A stretch of DNA of 64,000 bases, from contig NZ_OZ026451.1 of NCBI RefSeq assembly GCF_964019545.1, positions 1,173,001-1,237,000 of the forward strand, in the 5' to 3' direction. Positions within the stretch are counted from its first letter, which is position 1, and every line of letters begins with the position of its first letter. This DNA comes from Rickettsiella endosymbiont of Xylota segnis. Lineage in GTDB: Bacteria; Pseudomonadota; Gammaproteobacteria; Diplorickettsiales; Diplorickettsiaceae. The notes beneath the pieces are model-generated. The model was not told the DNA's origin. It did not search any database and was given only the letters and a program-made list of their open reading frames with translations. The position numbers and the translations under genes are program-made. Shown one piece after another: positions 38,101-47,520 of this stretch.

Positions 38101-41100
38101 AACACCCGATTGCAAGCCATCCAAACCTAGCAGCATACCATTGGCAATTAAATCGGGTAGCACTTTTGAATCGCCCTGGTGATACGCCTGTATTTCATTA
38201 TATAAAAAATAGGAATTACTAAAAATGGATATACCACGTCCAATAAAGGGAGCGGCGACTTTGATAGCATTTCCTAAAAACAATCTTTTTCCCAATGGAA
38301 CAACATCTGCATGAAATAAAATATTAAAAGCGAACTTACCATCCAAGGCCAAGTTTTTTTCTAATAATTGTTTTTCTGTTGCTGTTAATATTTCCCCTTG
38401 CGTTAGTAATACATTAGAAACTTCGCCTAATAAAAAGCTACCGGTGATTAAGCCAAAATTTATAGCCACACGGCTTAATTTACCTTGCAGCAGGTCCGAT
38501 AAGATATCCTTAGACAACATACTCGTCGAGGCAAATTCTGCGAGTCGCCCGACACGTTGTAAGCGCTGAATCAGTTCTTGCGAAGTAATCTGCTTAGGAG
38601 TTGAAAAAAATTTTCTGTTTGGACAAAGCACCAATGCTCTTTTTTTTCTTTGTCGCGAACAACTTGTTGTATCTGGAGAAAATAATTTATGTTCAAATTC
38701 AAAAAATAAGCGTAATGCACCCAGTTGTCTCGCTCTTTCGATGGAACCCGGCATTAACCATCGACCCTTATATTTAACGGCAATTTTATAACGATATTCG
38801 ATAATCGAGCTAAGATCCTGTCGGGTAATAACTTCTTCAACTAAGTTTTTTTCGAGATAATTGAGTGTCTCGGAAAGATAAAATAATAAACCACGTTTAA
38901 GAATATAATGTAAACTTTCGCCCATGAATTCAAAATAGGCTTCTTTATTCATAATCAATCGAGCATTATCATATATATTGTTCAAATTAACGTCATAATT
39001 CGAATAAATTAATATATCCAGCACTCTTCTTCGGGTAAATCCTAGATTTAACGCTAAAGCTAATTCATCGTACTGACTCATATGCAATAAAAAATGGATA
39101 TAGTGTAATTCTGTATCTTTATTCTGAAAAAAATTTTCAGTTATTTTGATAGTTTGTTCCGCAACTCGTTGAAAAGCCTTAACATCTCTTTCAAGATTGA
39201 TACGAACAACCTGTTGCACTAAACGATGGATAGTTGAAATATCCGGTTGATTTTGCTGGTTAATCATCGAGTAGGAGCGTAATAAATGAATGGCACTTGC
39301 CAATTTTTCAGAGTTTTCTAAAGGTAAAAATAAAGCATTAGCAATACTGTCAGGGTGCAAGTAGGCCATGATATTTAATATTTGTAGCGCTTCTTCACCT
39401 ATTAAGGAATTTTGCTTGATTTTATCCAGCGTAATTTTCCAAGTAACAAACACTGTTTTGGTGTAAGGATCATTGTTAAAGTTAAAAAAATCAAAATTAA
39501 GAACTTCATGAGACATCAGTTTATATTGGTTTATATAATCACTAATACTATAGTCACTATTGACATTTCTTTGCACGTCAATATAGGCAACTGCTTGTTG
39601 AAAAGCTAAAGGTAGGCCTTGTAACAAAATAATTAGTTCTTTTATCTTGCCATCTTGTTGATCGTTGTTGATCGATAATTCTTTTTTTATAAATTCTTTT
39701 GCTTCTTGTTCGGTAAAGATATCAATTGATAGGACCGTAGCTATATTTTTCCAATTACTATAACGTGATGTTATTAATAAGGTCGGTGTATTACCCTTTA
39801 ATACTTTAGGAATAAAATCAGAAAATTCTTGATAATTTTCCACATTGTCAAATATAAATAAGCTTTTTTCTGCCGAAAAATAAGTGTAAATTTCATGTAT
39901 TAATTCACCTACATCTTTTTGGTTCCCATAATTATCTTTAATATTAATATCCAACTGGACGGATAATTTAAGCAAACATAGCAGGATATCATTCTTAGTT
40001 TCGGCATTTATCCAAATCACATTGTTATCATACAAAGCGGCATACTCTTGAGCGTAACGCAAAGCTACCTGTGTTTTGCCAATCCCACCTAATCCACTCA
40101 GCGATGCTAAAGAGTGTCTTAAGGGTGTGGATTTAGTCGCTGTATCTAAGGATAAACTCGCTAATAAATGGCTTACCACACCAATATTTTTACCGGAGAG
40201 TAAGTTATGTAGTTGGATCAGCGCTTCTTTTCTGCCACTAAAATTTTCTACTGGATTTCTCAAGTTAAAAATAATAGACTTTTTTTTAGGGCTAACGGAC
40301 TCCGCATATTTAATTTCAGCCGGTACAGCATTAATCTTTTGTAAAATATTCTGCGCAGTTTGCTTAATGCTCAACGTTTCAGGATAATCTAAATAGTCAT
40401 ATCTTCGAGAGAAATATTGAAATTGATTTTCTGTTTTGGGCTCTACTATTGTTTCTTCTAGGTATTTATTTTGATACTCAAGCATAAGCTCGCCATTTTC
40501 CATCTCCCAGTTAAAAGGATGTCGATAACCATAACTTGAACTATCCAAAGTTTTTCTTAATCGGTAAAATTTAGGAGACTTTTGTGTGTCAGGGAGAAAT
40601 AATCCAGTTTTTTCGAATAGATTGGCCGTATTTATTTTCTTACCATATCTATCCTGGACTCTATTACCGGAAATACGGATTCGTACATTTTTAAAACTGG
40701 GATCAAAAAATTTGTCTGATTTACCTAAAACTACGCCTTGTGTTATTAAATCAATTGAAATCAGTTGATCAGGCGCGCCGCTATCTGCAATGTAATTTAG
40801 GGCTCGAGCGCCGGCATCTTCAGCTAATTTCTCTATTGCCATCTTATCGCCTGCTTTGTCAGTCACTTGCATAAATTGGCTTTCGTAACTTTTAAAAATT
40901 TGCACACCTGCTTCAGACAACAACTGATTTAAACTACCATCGGTCAATGTAGAAAAAATTCGGGTAATTTTTTGTGCCTTACTTTTAGAAAGATAAAACT
41001 GACTACTCAAGGTCCGCACCGAGGCAACGATTGAAGGAATTGAACCCACGATACTTTGAGCAGTACTTATCCCAACTAAGGCGCCTGTTGCGCCGGTTTT

Positions 41101-42072
41101 TAACTCTGCTTTAAACGCTTCTTCAGTAATTCTATGATCTTTAGCGGTAATATGATAAAGACTCAATCGTTTGATAAAATTAAGCATAAATTTATGCACG
41201 AATAGTTCAAGAGACATAGCGACTTGTTCTTCTTTGCTTAATAATTTTATTTTTTTTGTCAAAGGCTCTTGTATAGGTGAAGATTCTAAAGGTCTTCGCA
41301 CAGAAATCGACTGAGTAGGATTTTTTACACTTATGGATTGTTCTTGCTCACTTCTCCTACGATAACGTTCAACATCGGTGCGTAACAATCCTGAAAGTGA
41401 TTGTCGCCTTTCGGCGAAATATGCAGTATTTCTAGGACGTTGTAATTGTTGAATCAACCAATCCCCTGATAGCCTTTCATCTAACATTTGATTGATATCG
41501 GCTGCGTTTTCTAAAACCCATAAACCGCAATTATAAGCATCGGTTTGCTGTTGAGAACAATATTGGCTGAAATCAATTAATTCTACTTCGAATGCTTGAA
41601 AAAGCGGATGATATTCTGGTTGCAGAGAAGATCCTAGTGAGTTTACATAATAGGCCGTAGTCACTCTATCCTGATAAGAAAAAACCAACGTCACCCAATG
41701 CATAGCACCCACATTAATGACCATCGTATGTCGTGCGCTACTAACTTTTTTTGCATTGACTAGAAATGAAGCGATTTGCGTAATTAATTGGTCTAAAGAC
41801 CCAACAATTTCAAAATCTGAAACTTCAACATTATTGGGCTTATGAAAATTAGCGTATTCTAAGCGCGCAATATCGGCAATATCTTCTTGACTTAACCAAT
41901 AATTATATTTACCTTTCTCAGTGGCCTCCTCTAAGTTTTGCTCATTCGATCGTTTATGACGAGATAATAAAAAATATTGTTGAATGTTGATCGAATTTTT
42001 TTCTAAAAAAGCCCGTATTTTTTTTTCTATGCTAGAAACAGAATGAAGACGATCCTGAGATTTTAATTTCAT
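35185..42072 (-). CDS. Composite toxin/effector: Ulp1-like protease, NB-ARC-like NTPase, toxin-like body
   Basis: This is a 2295-residue protein. Residues 50-200 form a Ulp1/C48-type (CE clan) cysteine protease: His125 in MHWVTLVF, Asn144 in YYVNSLGSS at the acid position, Gln176 and Cys182 in QTDAYNCGLW. An NTPase of NB-ARC type follows, with Walker A GLGGIGKTQ near residue 660, Walker B SLFIFDNVE near 737 and TSRYSNW. A helical part then leads to RQRKKR (about 1143), a furin-like motif. Hydrophobic stretches and a GGDEGSFYILEGEAITG part (about 1540-1575) recall pore-forming/translocation regions of large clostridial-type toxins. A second RVKR site (about 2112) precedes a basic tail. This layout resembles modular toxins of arthropod endosymbionts. 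A host target, ubiquitin-like protein removal and cleavage by host furin are inferences. Confidence 0.78.
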   Translation of the reverse strand: MKLKSQDRLHSVSSIEKKIRAFLEKNSINIQQYFLLSRHKRSNEQNLEEATEKGKYNYWLSQEDIADIARLEYANFHKPNNVEVSDFEIVGSLDQLITQIASFLVNAKKVSSARHTMVINVGAMHWVTLVFSYQDRVTTAYYVNSLGSSLQPEYHPLFQAFEVELIDFSQYCSQQQTDAYNCGLWVLENAADINQMLDERLSGDWLIQQLQRPRNTAYFAERRQSLSGLLRTDVERYRRRSEQEQSISVKNPTQSISVRRPLESSPIQEPLTKKIKLLSKEEQVAMSLELFVHKFMLNFIKRLSLYHITAKDHRITEEAFKAELKTGATGALVGISTAQSIVGSIPSIVASVRTLSSQFYLSKSKAQKITRIFSTLTDGSLNQLLSEAGVQIFKSYESQFMQVTDKAGDKMAIEKLAEDAGARALNYIADSGAPDQLISIDLITQGVVLGKSDKFFDPSFKNVRIRISGNRVQDRYGKKINTANLFEKTGLFLPDTQKSPKFYRLRKTLDSSSYGYRHPFNWEMENGELMLEYQNKYLEETIVEPKTENQFQYFSRRYDYLDYPETLSIKQTAQNILQKINAVPAEIKYAESVSPKKKSIIFNLRNPVENFSGRKEALIQLHNLLSGKNIGVVSHLLASLSLDTATKSTPLRHSLASLSGLGGIGKTQVALRYAQEYAALYDNNVIWINAETKNDILLCLLKLSVQLDINIKDNYGNQKDVGELIHEIYTYFSAEKSLFIFDNVENYQEFSDFIPKVLKGNTPTLLITSRYSNWKNIATVLSIDIFTEQEAKEFIKKELSINNDQQDGKIKELIILLQGLPLAFQQAVAYIDVQRNVNSDYSISDYINQYKLMSHEVLNFDFFNFNNDPYTKTVFVTWKITLDKIKQNSLIGEEALQILNIMAYLHPDSIANALFLPLENSEKLASAIHLLRSYSMINQQNQPDISTIHRLVQQVVRINLERDVKAFQRVAEQTIKITENFFQNKDTELHYIHFLLHMSQYDELALALNLGFTRRRVLDILIYSNYDVNLNNIYDNARLIMNKEAYFEFMGESLHYILKRGLLFYLSETLNYLEKNLVEEVITRQDLSSIIEYRYKIAVKYKGRWLMPGSIERARQLGALRLFFEFEHKLFSPDTTSCSRQRKKRALVLCPNRKFFSTPKQITSQELIQRLQRVGRLAEFASTSMLSKDILSDLLQGKLSRVAINFGLITGSFLLGEVSNVLLTQGEILTATEKQLLEKNLALDGKFAFNILFHADVVPLGKRLFLGNAIKVAAPFIGRGISIFSNSYFLYNEIQAYHQGDSKVLPDLIANGMLLGLDGLQSGVKAAEYLELIEGFSDITGPLGEAASLAIWIESDLARAKKQEQWIDKYVHLDTEEKWWERLRVFAHFAPSAYLETEAYNNQLVKLAIAFLKNNTDIQTYIFPAACSATQVYANNAVFLRNQISIKLSKTNPDPPDEGELFCFSGLKESEAYIEAAEWSYLAYPALQFIHFVKVYYCKNAIGVKYIKNRTGNIQLIALSDGDDQVLAAPDKPSFIHVSNGNKNYEGGDEGSFYILEGEAITGMIQGGKGLNIAKFQEIFLNEQYYIPLMDYNGLSCRKTKNFTHNLCEKGLKIRHIQKILGIKNQKDIFFITDNNIKYVDGLAGRNHIFRDEIFITNKTANNLEIELRPNTVIHCFETFNEAVTILHTLQANQTGEVWMHFDFNGPIHHRIYVDFSLEALHDIVTYPYAFTFHFLQEQQSFNISLCFPLQSIFNQSQSEMLNHVYFSLTNNLQIKFNPPYLYIQENSHRSLAQNIHYYSTIAQRLKKTLKIYLAQNEMLHIDYGKQKFLANDVLKRSHLIAQGDQAFFRIVSGSQLNFPLPEVVIYDSNGGDDFTKTLDLTEIWQQAKQACPENNIVPRIFQHAQDLIISVEVNYYPLEKTCVRLESTWSVAKIKLSAAGVNNWYQQLEVILHKTSLAIIANEEGDWHFERYPLIFNQDKDIIVLIEENLVHERDVIVLKPIGSKHYRFFCHNKTDLIFMNDWDSVTRLFDPTLIIYSRFYQDEQMRSKALSSKLSFLDQQIILETQKEQIDQAYKHCVNFSNISLHQLQEYKYASSKENNGGIQRSDSSVRVKRQIDTQKKLAKFISTPLFRGKDLFASNKSIHPANRLDKIKKTTTKKSNVSVKVGKKPNISYLHRYTKRKVYQLKKPNKLHYIPTHPMSLFNLPEQTIGFNPAKSIDYSRPLHQQDIQHPVNFNDSLTNLPNLLLFGVLLNKKRFLSNSVKNQRPFTNDSLDKIHEIEGRVMKALQNPPFF

Positions 42073-42320
42073 TATTCTTTTTACTTCCTTTTAATTTTAA
42101 AATTATTACTTTATACATAAAATAAAATTAATTTATTTTTAATAAAAAGTCAATTTACTAGCTATTATTTGCGAATAATAATGACAACAATTTAAAAAAA
42201 ATAAACAGCAGGATGATTAGATAAATCAAAGTAACCAGAGTTTTCTTAAAATCTCTAATAAATTTTTTATAATTAATATAAAAATAAAATACATTCGTAA
42301 ATAGTGGATTTTCACATCGA

Positions 42321-42965
42321 TCATAAACGACAATTTTCTAAACTCGAACTATCGTTTAAAAATTCAGTAGGTTTTTCTTTTAAATCTATGGTATTTACAA
42401 AGAAAAAATGACGAGGATGCCCCCATTTAGGCTTTTCAGAAAATTTTTTTAATCCCGCCGCTTTTAATAAACTAATAGACGCTGGATTATCTGGACGAGC
42501 TGTTGCTTCAATGCGTTTAAATTTTTCTCCTATCAACTTATAATCACGATCAACTAATTCGGGTACGTATTCTTGTACTATAATAGGAATAACTTCCTTA
42601 CCATAACCTTGTCCCCAGAATTTCTTATCAAAAACATACGCTAACTCAGCAAAGCCGGGTTGATCGCCGTCACCTAATAACACATGTCCCACCATCTCAT
42701 CCGTATCATTTTTAAAAATGAATAATGAACTAAAAGGGTTATCAGTATCCCACCTAGCAACCCATTGCTTATGTTGTTCGCAAATTTTATCTTCACCCCA
42801 AGGATTTCCATCCATTACCTTAAGCATATTTTCTGGATTCATAAACAGTTTTTTATAATCACACAGATGGGTGGAGAGAGTGGACTCCATCATCAATCTT
42901 TCAGTTTTTATGCTTACATTTAATCGATTAGTTTCTGGATTTTTTTCAAAATAAATATCTGGCAT
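42321..42965 (-). CDS. GNAT-family acetyltransferase (RimJ/RimL-like)
   Basis: The protein of about 214 residues has RLNVSIKTERLMM at the start, then EMVGHVLLGDG, ELAYVFDKKFWGQGYGKEVIP with the acetyl-CoA loop, and RIEATARPDNPASISLLKAAGL. This is the pattern of N-acetyltransferases that modify ribosomal protein N-termini or small molecules; the substrate is not predictable. I choose the ATG at 42965 because GGAGGTGAT lies just ahead of it; a start at 42989 is possible. It lies 5 to 28 bases downstream of the aminopeptidase and is probably co-transcribed. Confidence 0.85.
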   Translation of the reverse strand: MPDIYFEKNPETNRLNVSIKTERLMMESTLSTHLCDYKKLFMNPENMLKVMDGNPWGEDKICEQHKQWVARWDTDNPFSSLFIFKNDTDEMVGHVLLGDGDQPGFAELAYVFDKKFWGQGYGKEVIPIIVQEYVPELVDRDYKLIGEKFKRIEATARPDNPASISLLKAAGLKKFSEKPKWGHPRHFFFVNTIDLKEKPTEFLNDSSSLENCRL

Positions 42966-42993
42966 ATCACCTCCATGTTGGTAAAACATCTAA

Positions 42994-44367
42994 TTAAATA
43001 GCATATCGATCTAATAAATAACTAAACACCGCTAATATCGCCATGGCTTCTCCGCCTTCGGGTCGACCTGGTCGGGTATTAACATTGTATGCATTAAAAT
43101 CAAAATGTAACCACGTCGTCTTTTCACTAATAAAACTACGCAAAAACAACGCAGCTGTAATGGCACCCCCAAGAGGCGAAGATCCACAATTGTTTAAATC
43201 AGAAAATTTTCCATCGAGTAATTTTTGATACGGTTTATATAAAGGTAAACGCCATACTGGATCCTGTTGTTGGTGACTATGCTGGATAATGTCATGCGCC
43301 AATTGTTCTTGGTCGGTAAAAAAGGCACTTATTTCTGTTCCGACTGCACCTCTTGCCGCACCGGTTAAGGTAGCAAAATCGATCAACAATTCTGGACTTT
43401 CACTATCCGCTTCACACAAAGCATCCGCTAAAATAAGTCTACCTTCGGCATCGGTATTTGCAACTTCTACAGTTAAACCAAGTCGAGTCTGAATAATATC
43501 GCCTGGTTTATAGGCGTTTCCGGCAATCAAATTTTCCACGGCAGGAATTAATAAACGTAAACGCACTGGTAACTGATATGCCATAATCATTTCGGCTAGA
43601 CCGATAGCATTTGCTGCCCCACCCATATCCTTCTTCATAGCCAACATATTGCTACTAGACTTTAAATTATAACCACCTGAATCAAAGCATACGCCCTTAC
43701 CCACTAAAGTAACTTTTGGATGTTTACTATCACCCCATTTTAAATCAACTAAACGAGGTTCATGACAACTCGCTTTACCAACGGTATAAATAGCGGGATA
43801 GTTAGCCGCTAATAAATCTTCTCCGACTATCTGTGTCACTGAGGCATGGTATTTTTTGCCGATCTGAAATACATTTTCTACGAGTTCTGCGGGACCCATA
43901 TCATCCGCTGGCGTATTGATTAGATTACGAACTCTATAAATCGCCTCAAGTTTTATCATTAATTGAGTATGATTCTTTTTTGCAATAAGCAATTGTACTA
44001 AAGGTCGAGTGGATTTTTTATATCGGGTAAATTCATAAGCACCTAAGCCCCACGCTAAAGCAATTTGTTCCAATAATTTACATTTATCTATACCTTCAAC
44101 ATGGTAATGTCCTTCGGGTAGTACAGTGGGTAGCAAACCGAACGTCCAGAAATCCGATACATCATTACATACCAAAAGAACCTGTTGCAGTTGTCCTGCT
44201 GTTCCAGGAAGTAAACTATAATTTCCTGGTTTTACAATAAAATTTATGGATTGTAACCATTGTTGTGTAGTTTTTGTCTGTTCCGCTAACCAAGCTGGCC
44301 ACAACTCTGGCAAAATAGGCGTAATAGGAACCGATCTCAAGGATTCATGAATAAAACAATTAGACAC
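42994..44367 (-). CDS. M17 leucyl aminopeptidase family protein
   Basis: The 457-residue cytosolic metallopeptidase removes N-terminal residues from peptides. The C-terminal catalytic domain shows VGKGVCFDSGGYNLKSS, MKKDMGGAANAIG and the family signature NTDAEGRLILADAL, which supply the two-metal ligands and the active Lys and Arg. The N-terminal domain is short, as in the PepB-like or divergent subgroup. It overlaps the end of alanine dehydrogenase by 8 bases. Peptide cleavage next to alanine catabolism, with an OPT importer elsewhere in the window, would fit growth on host peptides. Confidence 0.95.
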   Translation of the reverse strand: MSNCFIHESLRSVPITPILPELWPAWLAEQTKTTQQWLQSINFIVKPGNYSLLPGTAGQLQQVLLVCNDVSDFWTFGLLPTVLPEGHYHVEGIDKCKLLEQIALAWGLGAYEFTRYKKSTRPLVQLLIAKKNHTQLMIKLEAIYRVRNLINTPADDMGPAELVENVFQIGKKYHASVTQIVGEDLLAANYPAIYTVGKASCHEPRLVDLKWGDSKHPKVTLVGKGVCFDSGGYNLKSSSNMLAMKKDMGGAANAIGLAEMIMAYQLPVRLRLLIPAVENLIAGNAYKPGDIIQTRLGLTVEVANTDAEGRLILADALCEADSESPELLIDFATLTGAARGAVGTEISAFFTDQEQLAHDIIQHSHQQQDPVWRLPLYKPYQKLLDGKFSDLNNCGSSPLGGAITAALFLRSFISEKTTWLHFDFNAYNVNTRPGRPEGGEAMAILAVFSYLLDRYAI

Positions 44368-45478
44368 TCAAAACCTCCCGTGCTGAAACATAAGGCTTAT
44401 CAAATACACGTGCCACCGCTTGATGTGTGATACGACCACGTGAAATATTCAAGCCATTCCGTAAATTGATATCTTCAGCCAACGCTTGGTAAATACCTTT
44501 GTTCGCTAGGGCCAAAATATAAGGAAGTGTGGCATGCGTCAAAGCAAACGTAGAAGTACGTGGCACTGCACCCGGCATATTACTCACACAATAATGAACA
44601 ATATCATCGACAACATAAGTAGGTTCCGTATGTGTTGTCGGGCGGCTTGTCGCGAAACATCCGCCTTGATCGATGGATACATCCACAACTACCGAACCTG
44701 GGCGCATTTTATTTAATAAATCTCGTGTTACAATTTTCGGCGCTTCTGCACCGGGTACTAACACCGCACCTATTAATAAATCTGCTAATGCTACATATTT
44801 CTCTATTGAATCTTGTGTAGAAAAAATAGTATTCAGTTGCCCACCAAATTGTAGATCTAATTCTTTTAGTTTTGCGGCTGATTTATCCAATACAGTCACT
44901 TGGGCTTCTAAGCCTAATGCCATGCGAATGGCATTACTACCCACGACTCCGCCGCCTAAAACAACAACACTCGAGGATGAAACACCAGGAACACCCGATA
45001 ATAAAATTCCACGTCCTCCTTGCGCCTTCTCTAAACAATGTGCGCCGGCTTGTATCGACATGCGTCCTGCTACTTCACTCATAGGCGCTAACAAAGGCAA
45101 ACCACCCCACGCATCAGTGACTGTTTCATAGGCAATAGCCGTACAATTCGAAGCTAACAATAATTCTGTTTGCTTTTTATCAGCAGCTAAATGTAAAAAA
45201 GTAAATAAAGTTTTTTCTTCACTTAAATAAGCACATTCTTGTGGTTGCGGTTCTTTAACTTTAAGGATCAAATTGCCTTGCTCGAAAACTTCTTGCGCGC
45301 TATTGAGGATAGTAGCCCCTGATTCTTGATAATCACTATCTGAAATATCAACACCATTCCCTGCATTTGTTTCAATGAAAACTCGATGACCACGATCAGT
45401 CAGTTCGCGAACAATAGATGGCACTATAGCCACTCGATATTCATTGTTCTTAATTTCTTTAGGAACGCCAATATGCAT
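44360..45478 (-). CDS. ald: Alanine dehydrogenase
   Basis: The 372-residue NAD enzyme interconverts alanine with pyruvate and ammonia. It opens MHIGVPKEIKNNEYRVAIVPS and has KVKEPQ with the substrate Lys, FTFLHLAAD with the catalytic His, VVLGGGVVGSNAIRMALG as the NAD site, and SIDQGGCFATSRPTTH. Length and order are normal. It is the first gene of a probable ald-aminopeptidase-GNAT operon. Its upstream region (45479-45700) shows no feature that I can support. Confidence 0.97.
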   Translation of the reverse strand: MHIGVPKEIKNNEYRVAIVPSIVRELTDRGHRVFIETNAGNGVDISDSDYQESGATILNSAQEVFEQGNLILKVKEPQPQECAYLSEEKTLFTFLHLAADKKQTELLLASNCTAIAYETVTDAWGGLPLLAPMSEVAGRMSIQAGAHCLEKAQGGRGILLSGVPGVSSSSVVVLGGGVVGSNAIRMALGLEAQVTVLDKSAAKLKELDLQFGGQLNTIFSTQDSIEKYVALADLLIGAVLVPGAEAPKIVTRDLLNKMRPGSVVVDVSIDQGGCFATSRPTTHTEPTYVVDDIVHYCVSNMPGAVPRTSTFALTHATLPYILALANKGIYQALAEDINLRNGLNISRGRITHQAVARVFDKPYVSAREVLSV

Positions 45479-45700
45479 ATTAACTCCACATTAAAGGATG
45501 TTGTCAGGTTTGTATCACTTCCTTGTGTAAACTACTCTTCACAAATGGCATAAGTATAATTTTTAAACTGTTAACCTCGACTTTTAGGCTACACTTGGAA
45601 CCCATCATAAAATACACGGGTTTTATAAAAAGTCCATTATATAGTGTGCTTTCTTTATCAAAAAATATGAAAATTGAGAATACTAATTAAAATGCAGCCG

Positions 45701-47455
45701 CTATTTATCGTTAATGTTATTTAACATTAAATGATACAAATGTTTTTTTTCCTCTTCGTTCAAACCGGATTGCTTTCCTTGTTGTAATAGCTTATCGATT
45801 TGTCCTTCTGCGGCTGCTTTTTTTAAATGCTTGAGTAAATCATGAAATTCAGCTTGCATCCCGGATTCGGGAATAGCTAGGGGATAATTTATCAATTGTT
45901 TGAAAATTTTATAACGAGCTTCATCTTCTCGCCAATATTCTAGTAACATAGCACTGGTTAATTCTGGATTTTGCTTGAGCAGTAAAAATAATTGAACTAA
46001 AAAATCACTTCCAGGTAATTCTAATCTGCTTAATATATGACATTGCTTATCGGAAAGTGATTTAACGATTTGCGGGAATTGCACTAATAAGGCAATCGCC
46101 AAACGCATCGGCGAAGAACGATTGGCTGTATTAAACTTTATTTTTTTTGGCATTTTTTTTATTATATTGCTTTTATCATTCGCAGTAACTTTTTTTAATG
46201 TCACCACATCCATATTAACTAAAGTGGCCAATTGTTCAAATAATTTATGTTGCATAATACCCACCGCTACCTTCTCAATCAGCGGGACGGCTAGCTTCGC
46301 CAGGCGTGCTTTACCTTCTAATTGATTAATATCAATTTGCGTTAACAAATAACCAAATAAAAATTCACCTAAAGACTGCGCTTGTTGCAACCTCGTAATA
46401 AATTCAGTACGACCTTTCTTATGTAGCAAAGAGTCTGGATCTTCGCCATTAGGTAATAATAAAAAACGTAGTATATAACCATCTGTTAATAAATCTAAGC
46501 TTTGCTCAAGTACACGCCATGCGGCTTTTTTTCCGGCAATGTCGCCATCAAAACAAAAAATTATTTCCTGTGTATGACTCATCAGTCGACTTATTTGATC
46601 CTGGCTGGTTGCAGTGCCCAAGGTTGCGACAGCAAAAGGGAAATCCGCTTGAAACAACGCTAAAACATCCATATAACCTTCAACCACTATGATACGTTCT
46701 AACTGACGATTTGCCTGAAATGTTTCATAAAGACCATACAGTTCTTTACCTTTATGAAAAAGTGTCGTTTCAGGTGAATTCAAATATTTGGGTTCCTGTT
46801 GCGTCAAGACACGACCGCCAAAGCCAATGACGCGTCCTCTTCTATCACGTATCGGAAACAAAATTCGATCCCGGAAGCGATCATAATAACCTTGGCCTTC
46901 GGATTTTTTAACTAATAAACCCGCTGCAAATAAATTCTCGGTATCGTTAAAAGTTTTAAGCAATGTATCCCAAGCCGCTGGTGCATAACCTAAGTTAAAT
47001 TTCTTAGCTATTTCGCCCGATAGTCCACGTTGTTTTAGATAGTTAATAGCGAGTGTATTATGTCGTAATTCTTTGGCATAAAATTGCGCTACCTCTTCTA
47101 ACAAACCATAAAGATTAGAAGAAGCTTTATAATAAATTTCTTGATGTTTTGAATGTTGCGGGATTTCCATACCTATTTGTTCCGCTAAAGAGTTCACTGC
47201 TTCAACAAAACTTAGTTTTTCATATTCCATTAAAAAACTAAAAGCATTCCCACCTACAGAGCAACCAAAACAATAGTAAAATTGTTTTTCTGGCGTAACA
47301 GTAAAGGAAGGTGTTTTTTCGGCGTGAAAGGGACAGCAGGCAATATAATTTTTACCTTTTTTTCGTAACGGAACGCGTGCATCAATAAGCTGCACTATAT
47401 CTATGCGCGCTAGGAGCTCATTAATAAATTCCTGTGGGATGGGTGCTAGTGACAT
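45701..47455 (-). CDS. dnaG: DNA primase
   Basis: The 584-residue primase starts RNA primers at the replication fork. The CHC2 zinc finger (CCPFHAEKTPSF ... YYCFGC) occupies about residues 40-65. The RNA polymerase/TOPRIM core includes GRVIGFGGR, VVEGYMDVLAL and CFDGDIAGKKAA. A helicase-binding C-terminal domain follows. Its order after rpsU and yqeY is the usual macromolecular-synthesis cluster, but the expected rpoD is not downstream; ald comes next instead. Confidence 0.98.
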   Translation of the reverse strand: MSLAPIPQEFINELLARIDIVQLIDARVPLRKKGKNYIACCPFHAEKTPSFTVTPEKQFYYCFGCSVGGNAFSFLMEYEKLSFVEAVNSLAEQIGMEIPQHSKHQEIYYKASSNLYGLLEEVAQFYAKELRHNTLAINYLKQRGLSGEIAKKFNLGYAPAAWDTLLKTFNDTENLFAAGLLVKKSEGQGYYDRFRDRILFPIRDRRGRVIGFGGRVLTQQEPKYLNSPETTLFHKGKELYGLYETFQANRQLERIIVVEGYMDVLALFQADFPFAVATLGTATSQDQISRLMSHTQEIIFCFDGDIAGKKAAWRVLEQSLDLLTDGYILRFLLLPNGEDPDSLLHKKGRTEFITRLQQAQSLGEFLFGYLLTQIDINQLEGKARLAKLAVPLIEKVAVGIMQHKLFEQLATLVNMDVVTLKKVTANDKSNIIKKMPKKIKFNTANRSSPMRLAIALLVQFPQIVKSLSDKQCHILSRLELPGSDFLVQLFLLLKQNPELTSAMLLEYWREDEARYKIFKQLINYPLAIPESGMQAEFHDLLKHLKKAAAEGQIDKLLQQGKQSGLNEEEKKHLYHLMLNNINDK

Positions 47456-47460
47456 ATTTA

Positions 47461-47503
47461 TGTACTCTTCGCACTTGAATCTTTGTCTGTATTACAGCTC
47501 AAG
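47461..47503. repeat. Half copy of the TACTCTTSGCACTTGAATTTTTG repeat
   Basis: TGTACTCTTCGCACTTGAAT followed by CTTTGTCTG resembles one end of the complete element at 51191-51279. Only one arm is visible, between dnaG and yqeY. Confidence 0.5.
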
Positions 47504-47520
47504 AAGAAATAAACGAATTT

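Noticed and set aside
42073..42320. AT-rich gap upstream of the composite toxin gene
   Set aside because: It surely contains a promoter, but no -35/-10 pair or operator stands out from the AT background.
44673..45131. Plus-strand 152-codon open frame opposite alanine dehydrogenase
   Set aside because: It is antisense to the NAD-binding part of ald and looks like codon-bias shadow.
45479..45700. Possible promoter or small RNA between ald and dnaG
   Set aside because: The gap is AT-rich and holds only a 5-bp AACCC/GGGTT inverted repeat; no supported feature.
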